Positions 51,559-59,660 of a DNA stretch of 64,000 nt are shown here, one piece after another. The notes beneath the pieces were generated by a model, which did no database searches, was not told the DNA's origin, and saw nothing but the letters and a program-made list of their open reading frames with translations. Where the stretch lies: the NCBI GenBank assembly GCA_000341795.1, contig AODO01000021.1:50373-114372 (forward strand), written 5' to 3'. The position numbers and the translations under genes are program-made. The stretch's first letter is position 1. The number at the start of each line of letters is the position of its first letter. The stretch comes from Rhodococcus triatomae BKS 15-14. Lineage in GTDB: Bacteria > Actinomycetota > Actinomycetes > Mycobacteriales > Mycobacteriaceae.

Positions 51559-53690
51559 CCCTCGTCGCCCCTTCCTTCGGTGGCGGGTTCGACCGCGACG
51601 GGCACGGCGGTCAGTGTCGGCATCGCGTTGATCGTCTGCACGCCCGTGTCGGTTCCGGTCAGTTCGTTCACGTTCACCCCGACGTCGTCGTCCGGGTCGA
51701 GGCTGCCGAAGCAGTGCGTCATCGACACCACACCTCGCGCAAGGGTGCCGTCGGCGCGCGCGGTGGCCCGGACCCGCCCGGACGCCGAGCGCACGGTCAC
51801 CTGCTGCCCGTCGGTGACGCCGAGGTCGGCGAGGTCTCGCGGATGCATGCGAGCCGGATTGGTTGCACCCGGAACGAGCCCGGGAACCCGGATTCCGGTG
51901 GAGTTCACGGACTCCCGGATACGGCGGACCACCAGACTCAACGGAAACCGCGGGTCGACCGCCCCCTCGGTCAGCGCGGCCCGGAGCTCGGCGCGCACGT
52001 CGTCGGGCAGCAACTGCAGGCGGTGCCCGGCGGCGTCCTCGGTCGCGGGGCCCACGACGGCGCCGCTGTCGCCGGCGAGGTGCCCGTGCGGGGCGGCGAC
52101 GAGATCGGCGAACGGGACACGTCCGCGTTCGGCCGTCATCGCCAGCATCTGCTCGGAACTGGGCGGTGCGGCCGGGTCGAGAATACGGCCGGCGAACTTG
52201 AGCGGCTGCCCCGACGCGGCGGCGAGGCCGAGGAAGAACCGCCAGTCGTCGACCACGCCGGGCGGCGGCGTCACGACGGCAGGGGTGAACTGCGCGAACC
52301 GGCGTGGGAAGAACGGCTCCATGATGGCGGTGTGGTCGGCGCGTTCGTACATCGTCGTCGGCGCGATCACGTAGTGCGCGAGCCGTGCGGTGTCGGACAT
52401 CCGCGGGTCGACGCACACCAGCAGGTCCAGGGACTCCAACGCGCGCAGCGCTTTCGCGCGATCCGGAAGTGCCGCGGCGGGATTGCCGCCGGACACGACG
52501 AGTGCCCGGACCCGGTCCGGCCCTGGTTCGAGGATCTCGTCGGCGAGGATGCCGGACGGAAGTTCGCCGCGGATCGCCCGCACGCCGCCGACGCGGCTGC
52601 GGAACCCGCTCTCGTAGGCGCGCGCCGGCGGGGCGACCTCCGCGCGAGCGGGCACGTGCCGGGTCAGGACGGCACGGTCGTCCGCCCGCTCGCCCTCGCG
52701 CAGGTACCGGCCACACACGACGTTCAGTGCGGCGACGAGATGCTCGGCGAGATTCGAGTGCGGTCCCATGCACAGGCCGGTACCACTGGTGGCCATGCCA
52801 CGGCGACCGCGGGCGAACACCCGGGCCGCCTCGCGAACGCGGTCGGACGGGACTCCGCACACGTCCTGCACGAGCGCGGGAGTCACACCGGAAACCGCGG
52901 ACGCGAGCGCGGGCAGGTCCGCGACGTGGCGGCCGCAGAAACCGCCGTCGTGCAGTCCCTCGGCGAGGATCACGTGGAGCAGGCCCGCCAGCAGCACGGC
53001 GTCCGTGCCCGGCTTGGGCGCGAGATGAATGTCGGCCAGCGCGGCGGTCTCGGTACGCCGCGGATCCACGACGATCAGGCGCAGACCACGGTCGCGGGCC
53101 GCACGCAGGGTGACGGACGGGTTCTGCACCACCGCGCCGTCGCCGTCACCACCGTTTCCGGAGACGACGGGGTTGGTGCCGGCGAGGAGCCACACGTCGG
53201 CGTCCTCGAAGCGTTGCCTGCCGCCGAGGTAGGTCCCCATTCGTTCGGCGACAACCCATTTCGCGGACTGGTCGATGGTCATCGTGGAGAAGAGCTTGTG
53301 TGAGCCGGTGCCCTTGAACCAGGCGCGGGCCATCGGCGGGGTGAGCGCGGCGAAGTTCTGCTGCGTTCCCATGAACAATGCGACCGCGTCGGGGCCGTAC
53401 CGGTCGACGATCGCACGCAGGCGGTCGGCGACCTCGACGGTTGCCCTCGCCACGGGCACCGGTTCGTGGGTGCCGTCGGCGGTGCGTCGCATGGAGGTGG
53501 TCAGTCGGTCCGGCCCGTGGCCGAGATCGCCCCCGCGGCGCCCCTTCGGGCAGGTGTACCCAGCGGAGATCGGGTGGTGGGCGTCGCCGAGAACCCGTGC
53601 GATCCGCCCGTCCTCCACGTCGAGCAGCACGCCGCAGGAGGAGGCGCAGAGCCTGCAGAACGATGTGTGGCGGGACGTGGCGGATCGCAC
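51555..53690 (-). CDS. Molybdopterin oxidoreductase 3 (DMSO-reductase family)
   Basis: 711 residues from the GTG at 53690, which is 5 bp after the transporter stop. [4Fe-4S] cysteines C12, C15, C19, C47; Mo-bisPGD segments LLAGTNPVVSGNGG and VSGGNPAAALPDR; carboxyl SMTHCFGSLDPDDDVGVN. The metal-ligand region reads FSTMTIDQSAK with D140. No Tat signal. First molybdoenzyme of the array, directly behind an AAHS-type importer. Confidence 0.92.
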   Translation of the reverse strand: MRSATSRHTSFCRLCASSCGVLLDVEDGRIARVLGDAHHPISAGYTCPKGRRGGDLGHGPDRLTTSMRRTADGTHEPVPVARATVEVADRLRAIVDRYGPDAVALFMGTQQNFAALTPPMARAWFKGTGSHKLFSTMTIDQSAKWVVAERMGTYLGGRQRFEDADVWLLAGTNPVVSGNGGDGDGAVVQNPSVTLRAARDRGLRLIVVDPRRTETAALADIHLAPKPGTDAVLLAGLLHVILAEGLHDGGFCGRHVADLPALASAVSGVTPALVQDVCGVPSDRVREAARVFARGRRGMATSGTGLCMGPHSNLAEHLVAALNVVCGRYLREGERADDRAVLTRHVPARAEVAPPARAYESGFRSRVGGVRAIRGELPSGILADEILEPGPDRVRALVVSGGNPAAALPDRAKALRALESLDLLVCVDPRMSDTARLAHYVIAPTTMYERADHTAIMEPFFPRRFAQFTPAVVTPPPGVVDDWRFFLGLAAASGQPLKFAGRILDPAAPPSSEQMLAMTAERGRVPFADLVAAPHGHLAGDSGAVVGPATEDAAGHRLQLLPDDVRAELRAALTEGAVDPRFPLSLVVRRIRESVNSTGIRVPGLVPGATNPARMHPRDLADLGVTDGQQVTVRSASGRVRATARADGTLARGVVSMTHCFGSLDPDDDVGVNVNELTGTDTGVQTINAMPTLTAVPVAVEPATEGRGDEG

Positions 53691-53695
53691 GGCGG

Positions 53696-55111
53696 TCAGT
53701 CCACCCGGACGGCGACGGGTGCGGTCGCAGTTGCGGCGAGCGCGGCCCGTTCGCGGCGGCGTTCGCGGGCGAACAGCACACCGAGGGTGAGGACGGCGAG
53801 CGCGGTCGGCGCGATCATGAGCAGGAAGATCGTGCGGGCGTCCATTCCCGCGGCGATGAGCGCGGCGCCGACCGTCGGGCCGACGATCGATCCGATGCGG
53901 CCGACGCCCATCGCCCAGCCGATGCCGGTCGAGCGCGCCGCGACCGGGTAGACGGACGCGGCGATCGCGATGATGCCCGCCGAACTGCCGGAGATGCCGA
54001 AGCCGACGACGCAGATCGCCAGGAGCAGCAGGGTGGAGTTCGCCAGCGACAGCGCGACGGCGCCGATGAACAGCGCCCCGAGGGTGTAGCCGGCCATGAC
54101 CACCGCGTACGCCGCACGAGGGCCGTCGGAACGTCCCCACGCCGCCGCGACCCGGTCGGTGATGCGGCCGACGGACAAGGCACCCGCCATGCCACCGAGG
54201 TTGAACAGTGCGGCCGCCAGGATCGCATTGGACGAGGTCTGCCCCGCCTCGCTGAACAGCGTGGGCATCCATCCGAACAGGAAGTAGATCACCAGGAAGT
54301 TGACGACGAAGACCACCCAGAGCAGTGCGGTGTCGACCGCGCGGCCGCTCGCGAAGAGCTCTCGCACCGGCGACTTCGCCTCGGCCACCGAGTCCTGCGT
54401 GAACCGGACCGATTCGGACAGGTCGGTCTGCGGCGAGATGGCCGCGACGATCTTCGACACGGCGACGTGGTCGCCGCGTGCCGCGAGGAACTTGCCGGAC
54501 TCCGGCAACCACCTCCACGCGAACGCGACCGCGATCAGTGGCAGGACGCCACCCGCGACGAAGATCGACTCCCATCCGTACGCCGGGATCAGCCGAGCCG
54601 CCGCGAGGCCGCCGAGGAATCCGCCGAGGGACATGCCGGCGACGACGATGGTGACCATCGTGGCGCGGCTGCGTGCCGGGCTGTACTCGCTGGTGAGGGC
54701 GATCAGGTTCGGGGTGACGCCGCCGAGCCCGATTCCGGCCAGGATGCGCAGCACGATCAGCGCACCCATCGACGGCGCGAACGCGGAGGCCAGGGTGAAC
54801 ACCGAGAAGATCACGGTGCACACGAGGATGACGCGGCGCCTGCCCCACCGGTCCGCGACGGGACCGAACAGCAGACTGCCGACGACCATCGCGCCACTGC
54901 TCAGCGCCAGCAGCAGGCCGAACGACGCCTTGGCCACGCCCCAGTCCTCGGACAGTGCGGGAATCGCGAACCCGATGAGCTGGGCGTCCATCCCGTCGAG
55001 GATGGCGAGCGCCAGGCACAGTGCGATGGCACGTTTCTGGAGGGCCGACACCGGGGCGGTGTCGATGAGGCGGGAGATGTTGACTTCACGGGTTGGGGCC
55101 ACGACGTGCAT
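53696..55111 (-). CDS. MFS transporter, aromatic acid:H+ symporter (AAHS) type
   Basis: 471-residue, twelve-helix importer. AILDGMDAQLIGFAIPAL in helix 1 (the DGxD motif of PcaK/BenK), GPVADRWGRRRVIL and a PESGKFL loop place it in the AAHS family that imports benzoate- and hydroxybenzoate-like acids. It directly precedes the molybdoenzyme array, so it probably brings in the substrate of that pathway. The ATG at 55111 has AGAGG only one base upstream. Confidence 0.9.
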   Translation of the reverse strand: MHVVAPTREVNISRLIDTAPVSALQKRAIALCLALAILDGMDAQLIGFAIPALSEDWGVAKASFGLLLALSSGAMVVGSLLFGPVADRWGRRRVILVCTVIFSVFTLASAFAPSMGALIVLRILAGIGLGGVTPNLIALTSEYSPARSRATMVTIVVAGMSLGGFLGGLAAARLIPAYGWESIFVAGGVLPLIAVAFAWRWLPESGKFLAARGDHVAVSKIVAAISPQTDLSESVRFTQDSVAEAKSPVRELFASGRAVDTALLWVVFVVNFLVIYFLFGWMPTLFSEAGQTSSNAILAAALFNLGGMAGALSVGRITDRVAAAWGRSDGPRAAYAVVMAGYTLGALFIGAVALSLANSTLLLLAICVVGFGISGSSAGIIAIAASVYPVAARSTGIGWAMGVGRIGSIVGPTVGAALIAAGMDARTIFLLMIAPTALAVLTLGVLFARERRRERAALAATATAPVAVRVD

Positions 55112-55190
55112 TCCTCTCGGAAGGGGGAACTGCAGTTGATGACGCCGGCCCCGTCGGAGCCGGCGCGGTACATCGGTGATGCCGGGTGGG

Positions 55191-56756
55191 TCAGGCGGGC
55201 GCGACGGTGCCGCTCACGGTCGAGGCGACCGGCCCGTCGACGGCGAAGGCGTCCGTGGGGACCTCGGGGAAGCGCTGGCGCAGCGAGGGCTTGGCGAGTT
55301 TGCCGGAGAACGTGCGCGGCAGCGGTTCGCCCAGGGCGACGGCGTGCTTGGGGCGCTTGAACTTCGCGAGGTTCTCGCCGGCGACCTCCGCGATGTCGGC
55401 GACGATCTCCGCGGCGGGGCGCTCGCTGTGGAAGACGACCATCGGCACCTCGCCCCAGCGGTCGTCCTTGACACCGATGACCGCGAGATCGACCAGACCC
55501 TCGATGCCGTGCAACGCCTTCTCGATCTCCGCGGGGTAGACGTTCAGTCCGCCGGAGATGAGCATGTCCTTGCTGCGGTCGACGATCCGGAGGAAGCCGC
55601 CCTCGTCCTGCATGCCGAGGTCGCCGGTGCGCAGCCACCCGTCGACCAGGGTCGAGGCAGTGGCCTCGGGCTTGTTCCAGTACTCCCGCAGGACGTGCTC
55701 GCCGCGGACCAGGATCTCGCCCACCTCACCGGCCGGCGTGTCGATGCCGGGGTCCCCGATCTTCACGTGGGTGCCGACCAGCGGCAGGCCCGCGAAGCCG
55801 GGGCGGGACACTGCGTCCTCGTAGGCGAGGGTCGAGACCATGCCGGACGCCTCGGTCAATCCGTAACACTGGGTGAGCGGGATGCCGTGCGAGCGGTAGA
55901 AGTCGAGCAGGTCGAGGCTGACCGGTGCGCCGCCGGTGCCGGCGAAGGTGAACTTCGCGAGCTTGCGGGTGCCGAAGTCGGGCAGCATCGTCATCCGCTC
56001 CCAGATCACGGGGACGGTCGTGGTGGCGGTGATCTGTTCGCGCTCGAAGGTGTCGAGCGCGATCTCGGGGTCGTACTCGCGCAGCAGCACCATCGTCGCT
56101 CCGGGCACGACGACGAGCTGCATGAAGATCGAGAGCACCGAGCCGGTGTACACGAGCGGCGCCGAACAGAGCACACGGTCCCGGGAGGAGAAGCCGAACG
56201 TCAGGGACTGCGAGATGCCGGGGGTCATCGCGTTGCGGTGGGTGATCAGGGCACCCTTCTGCACGCCGGTGGTTCCCGAGGTGTAGCAGATGAATCCGGG
56301 GTCGTCGGCGTCGATGGCGACAACCGGAGCGGTGCCCGGATCGATCAGCCGCTCGTACGGCGGATGGGCGTCGCCGCCGATGGAGTACGTCTCGAACTCC
56401 ACCTGCTCCGCGGCGACCTCCAGCAGCGGCGCGAACGCGTCCTCGACGATCACCACCCGGGGGGCGGAGTCGACGATCATCGGCGCCAGCTCCTTGGCCG
56501 TCAGCCGGAAGTTGAGCGGAACACTGATCGCACCGAGCTTGAGGGTGGCGAGGATGACGTGCGCGAGCTCGGGACGGTTGAGCATCATCACCGAGACGCG
56601 GTCGCCCTTGCGGACGCCGCGCGCCGCGAGGCCGCGAGCGAGCGCGTCGGTGATCGCGTCGACCTCGGCCCAGGTCTGGGAGGTGTCCCCGAAAACGATC
56701 GCCTGTTGCTGCGAGCGCGTCTTGCCCCAGAACCGGGTCAGGTCCGCGAGATTCAT
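55191..56756 (-). CDS. Acyl-CoA synthetase (AMP-binding, ANL superfamily)
   Basis: 521 residues: P-loop CYTSGTTGVQKGA, YGLTEASG, GWLRTGDLG, hinge DRSKDMLISGGLNVYPAEIE and catalytic lysine in FSGKLAKPSL. It would activate the imported acid to a CoA thioester. It lies 79 bp upstream of the AAHS transporter on the same strand, so one transcript may run ligase, transporter, Mo3, Mo2, FNR, Mo1. A 23-bp dyad lies 93 bp before its ATG. Confidence 0.94.
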   Translation of the reverse strand: MNLADLTRFWGKTRSQQQAIVFGDTSQTWAEVDAITDALARGLAARGVRKGDRVSVMMLNRPELAHVILATLKLGAISVPLNFRLTAKELAPMIVDSAPRVVIVEDAFAPLLEVAAEQVEFETYSIGGDAHPPYERLIDPGTAPVVAIDADDPGFICYTSGTTGVQKGALITHRNAMTPGISQSLTFGFSSRDRVLCSAPLVYTGSVLSIFMQLVVVPGATMVLLREYDPEIALDTFEREQITATTTVPVIWERMTMLPDFGTRKLAKFTFAGTGGAPVSLDLLDFYRSHGIPLTQCYGLTEASGMVSTLAYEDAVSRPGFAGLPLVGTHVKIGDPGIDTPAGEVGEILVRGEHVLREYWNKPEATASTLVDGWLRTGDLGMQDEGGFLRIVDRSKDMLISGGLNVYPAEIEKALHGIEGLVDLAVIGVKDDRWGEVPMVVFHSERPAAEIVADIAEVAGENLAKFKRPKHAVALGEPLPRTFSGKLAKPSLRQRFPEVPTDAFAVDGPVASTVSGTVAPA

Positions 56757-56848
56757 CTGTGCTCCTCGATGTCGTGCGCCGGTTCACCGGCGGGTCGTCA
56801 GCTGGTGCGGCGGCGTCGGCGGGTGTGACCGCCCTCACTTGATGCCCG

Positions 56849-56871
56849 TAAACCTAACAGCTATAGGCACC
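56849..56871. promoter_or_regulatory. 23-bp dyad operator-like site 10
   Basis: TAAACCTAA, five bases, ATAGGCACC. Perfect left half in the promoter of the ligase-transporter-molybdoenzyme operon. Confidence 0.55.
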
Positions 56872-56933
56872 GGGCGCAATGCCCGATTCGAGACCTTCGA
56901 CCTCGTCGCCGGTACGCGGTCACGGACACGAAA

Positions 56934-56969
56934 ACGACACCCACACAAGTTGATTCGTGTGGGTGTCGT
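56934..56969 (-). terminator. 13-bp hairpin with T-run after CaiB gene
   Basis: ACGACACCCACAC (56934-56946) pairs with GTGTGGGTGTCGT (56957-56969); on the minus strand TTTT follows the stem. It ends the Rieske/CaiB operon before the ligase promoter. Confidence 0.85.
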
Positions 56970-56988
56970 CGACCGTGTCGGACGTCGG

Positions 56989-58239
56989 TCAGCCGGCGGT
57001 CGGCACCTCGCCGCGCAGCGACCCACTGCCGGAAATCTCCGCGATGCGGTCCTCGCCGTAGCCCGCCACCGACCGCAGCACCTCGACGGTGTCGGCACCG
57101 ACGGCCGGGGGCAGCTCGGGAGCGAACTTCTCTCCGGCGACCCGGACCGGGCTCACCACGAATTCGAGTTCGCCCGCCTGCGGGTGGTCCACCCGGTAGG
57201 TGTTGTCCCGCGCCCGGAAGTGCGGGTCCGCGAGCATGTCGGCGACGCTGTTCACCGGACCGCCCGCGATACCGTGTTCGAGGAACAGGTGCACCCACTC
57301 CGCGCGGGTGCGCGTGGCGAAGATCTCCGTCAGCGCCCGCCACACCAGGTCCGCACGTGCCGCGGCGCCGTCGTCGACGCTGGTCAGGTCGACCCCGACG
57401 AGGTCCTCACGGCCGACCGCGACCAGGAAGTTGCGCCAGAACTTGTCCACGTGCGATCCGAACAGGATCGCCTCGCCGTCACTGGTGCGGTAGGCCTCGA
57501 GCCGCGGCCAGTCGGGCAGGCGACCGTCCGGCAGCCAGGTGGGACGCGGAATCGATCGGTCCTTGTTCAGCTCCGCGTCGACGAGGTCCGGCATCCAGGC
57601 CGCGGCGACGTCGATGCCCGCCACCTCGACGTGGGAGCCGACACCCGTGGCCGACGCCTTGTGCAGTGCGGCGAGCAGGCCCATCGCCCCGTAGGCGCCG
57701 AGCGCGTACATCGCGATCGGGGGTGTGGTGGAGCCGGCCATACCCTCGGTGGGCGGGTTCGCAGGCGTACTCACCTCACGCAGCCCCGCGTAGGCGTCGA
57801 AGACCGGGCCGCCGGTGCCGAGAACCCGGTACGGACCATCGGTCCCCATCCCGGACACCGTGCACAGGACGATCCTCGGATTCACCTGCCGCAGTTGCTC
57901 GTAGCCGATCCCCAGCCAGTCCAGGTACCCGCCGCGCATGCCCTCGATCACGGCGTCACACGAGCCGGCGAGATCGAGGAACGCCTGCTTCCCGCCCGGG
58001 CTGCGCAGGTCGAGCACGACGGACTTCTTGCCGCGATTCCAGCGCAGGTGCATGAACGCCGGACCGTCCGCGTCGCCGATCGCCCGGCTGCCGCCGACTC
58101 GAACCGGGTCGCCGAACGGTCCCGACTCCACCTTGATCACCTCGGCGCCGAGGTCCGCGAGATGCCCGCCCAGCGAGGCCGGGGCCAGCTGGGCGACCTC
58201 GAGGACGCGCACACCGTCCAGCAGGGAGAAGCCGCTCAT
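56989..58239 (-). CDS. CaiB/BaiF (family III) CoA-transferase
   Basis: 416-residue single-domain CoA-transferase: VRVLEVAQLAPASLGGHLADLGAEVIKVE, WNRGKKSVVLDLRSPGGK and NPRIVLCTVSGMGTDGPY are the family segments. The usual active acid position reads GSHVEVAGID. It follows the thioesterase gene with an ATGA overlap and closes the operon that starts with a Rieske oxygenase. Confidence 0.92.
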   Translation of the reverse strand: MSGFSLLDGVRVLEVAQLAPASLGGHLADLGAEVIKVESGPFGDPVRVGGSRAIGDADGPAFMHLRWNRGKKSVVLDLRSPGGKQAFLDLAGSCDAVIEGMRGGYLDWLGIGYEQLRQVNPRIVLCTVSGMGTDGPYRVLGTGGPVFDAYAGLREVSTPANPPTEGMAGSTTPPIAMYALGAYGAMGLLAALHKASATGVGSHVEVAGIDVAAAWMPDLVDAELNKDRSIPRPTWLPDGRLPDWPRLEAYRTSDGEAILFGSHVDKFWRNFLVAVGREDLVGVDLTSVDDGAAARADLVWRALTEIFATRTRAEWVHLFLEHGIAGGPVNSVADMLADPHFRARDNTYRVDHPQAGELEFVVSPVRVAGEKFAPELPPAVGADTVEVLRSVAGYGEDRIAEISGSGSLRGEVPTAG

Positions 58240-58895
58240 CCTTCACTTCCTTCACGGTCTTTCGAAATGTTCTGTGTCTGCTCGGGTTTGAGCTCGACCC
58301 ACAGTCCCTCCACGTCGGCGACCAGGGTGTCACCGTCGTACATCGCCCCGCGCAGGAAGCGCTTGCGGCCCTCCTGCCCGACCAGTTCCGCCGTCACCGT
58401 CAGTTCGGTGTGCAACGGGGCGAGCGCTCGGAAGTTCACGTTGAGGTATGCGGTGCGACCCCACGGCCTGCCCGCGCTGTTCGCGAGGCGGGCGAGGAGT
58501 TCGTCGAAGATCAGCGGCGTCACGCCGCCGTTCATCGCGTACCGGCCGGAGTGGAACCGTCCCACCGTCACCCGACCAGTCGCCGTGGTGTCCGTGACGG
58601 TGTCGATGTGCAGGACCGGCGCGAGGGCGTGCCCCTTTCCCGGTATCTCCCAGCGCTTTCCGGCAGCCTGGGTGTCTTCGTCGACCTCGTGGGCGCGCAT
58701 CCGCCGCGCGGCCTCGCGCAGCGCCGCCGCGACCTCCGCCGCCGCCTCCGGAGTCGGCAGGCTCCGCGTCACCGCCTCCTGGACCTCGCGTAGCGCGTCG
58801 ACCAGATCGGCGTACTCGTCGTCGGCGTCGACGGTCGGCCGGAAGGGATCCGGCCAGCCCGGGTTCCAGATGTCGAGGGTGGTCGGCTCGGTCAT
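58236..58895 (-). CDS. PaaI-type hotdog thioesterase
   Basis: 219 residues. A helical amino-terminal extension (1-90) precedes a hotdog domain with GRFHSGRYAMNGGVTPLIFDELLARLA, the helix that carries the acyl-CoA thioesterase active site, then YLNVNFRALAPLHTEL. It probably hydrolyses an acyl-CoA. ATGA overlaps on both sides couple it to the crotonase and the CoA-transferase. Confidence 0.85.
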   Translation of the reverse strand: MTEPTTLDIWNPGWPDPFRPTVDADDEYADLVDALREVQEAVTRSLPTPEAAAEVAAALREAARRMRAHEVDEDTQAAGKRWEIPGKGHALAPVLHIDTVTDTTATGRVTVGRFHSGRYAMNGGVTPLIFDELLARLANSAGRPWGRTAYLNVNFRALAPLHTELTVTAELVGQEGRKRFLRGAMYDGDTLVADVEGLWVELKPEQTQNISKDREGSEG

Positions 58896-59656
58896 CGCGC
58901 CGTCCGTCCCGGTCGGGTGAAGAATCCGGAGAACAGGTCGGTGATCGGACGGGGCCGCAGCGTGGTCCGGGCGACGGTGTTCTCCCGGTCGTAGCGGGTC
59001 CGCAGGTCCCGGCCCGGCCCGTCGAGGAGCAGGGCCTTGATCTCACGCAGACCCTCCGGCGGCTGCGCGGCGAGTTCGGTCGCCGCGTCGAGCGCGAGTC
59101 GTGCCACGTCCCCGTCCTCGGCGTACCGGCTGAGCAGACCGATCCGGAGCGCCTCGGTGCCGTCGACCGTCCGCGACGTCATCAACAGATCCCGGGCCGT
59201 ACCCGCCCCGACCAGGCCGTCCAGCAACCAGGTCAGGTTCGCGCCACCGTACCTGGCAGAACTCATCGTGAAACGCGTCGAGGGGCCGCCGACCCGCAGG
59301 TCCGAGGCGGCGGCGACGATGTTGCCCGCACCGTGCGCGGCCCCGGCGACGGCCGCGACGATCGGTTTCGGAAACGTGAGGTACCGCCACAGCAGTTCCT
59401 CCCGTTCGAGCATCGCCGCCGTCGTCTCGTCCGGGGACATCGCGGCGAGTTCGGTCAGGTCGTACCCCGCCGAGAAGGCGTCCGAGCCGGCACCGGTCAC
59501 GATCACCGACCGGGCCGCGTCGTCCTCGGCGACCTCGGCGAGCACCGCGTCCAGCTCCCGCTGTAGCGGCAGGGAGATCGCGTTGCGGACCTCCGGACGA
59601 TTCAGCGTCACCCGGACCACGCCCGATGCGGGGTGATCCAGGAGCAGGTCCGCCAC
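58892..59656 (-). CDS. Crotonase-family protein without catalytic glutamates
   Basis: 254 residues from the GTG at 59656 (MADLLLDHPASGVVRVTLNRPE), five bases after the Rieske stop; a GTG at 59695 would overlap that gene by 35 bp. The oxyanion region DAFSAGYDL is present, but the positions of the two hydratase glutamates read AHGAGNIVA and MSSARYGG. It cannot be a standard hydratase. The operon suggests a role on an acyl-CoA made after the oxygenase step. Confidence 0.85.
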   Translation of the reverse strand: MADLLLDHPASGVVRVTLNRPEVRNAISLPLQRELDAVLAEVAEDDAARSVIVTGAGSDAFSAGYDLTELAAMSPDETTAAMLEREELLWRYLTFPKPIVAAVAGAAHGAGNIVAAASDLRVGGPSTRFTMSSARYGGANLTWLLDGLVGAGTARDLLMTSRTVDGTEALRIGLLSRYAEDGDVARLALDAATELAAQPPEGLREIKALLLDGPGRDLRTRYDRENTVARTTLRPRPITDLFSGFFTRPGRTAR

Positions 59657-59660
59657 CGGG

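Noticed and set aside
55112..55190. Hairpin GCCGGC ... GCCGGC between ligase and AAHS transporter
   Set aside because: Six-base arms only, common by chance at this GC content; not enough to claim a terminator splitting the operon.
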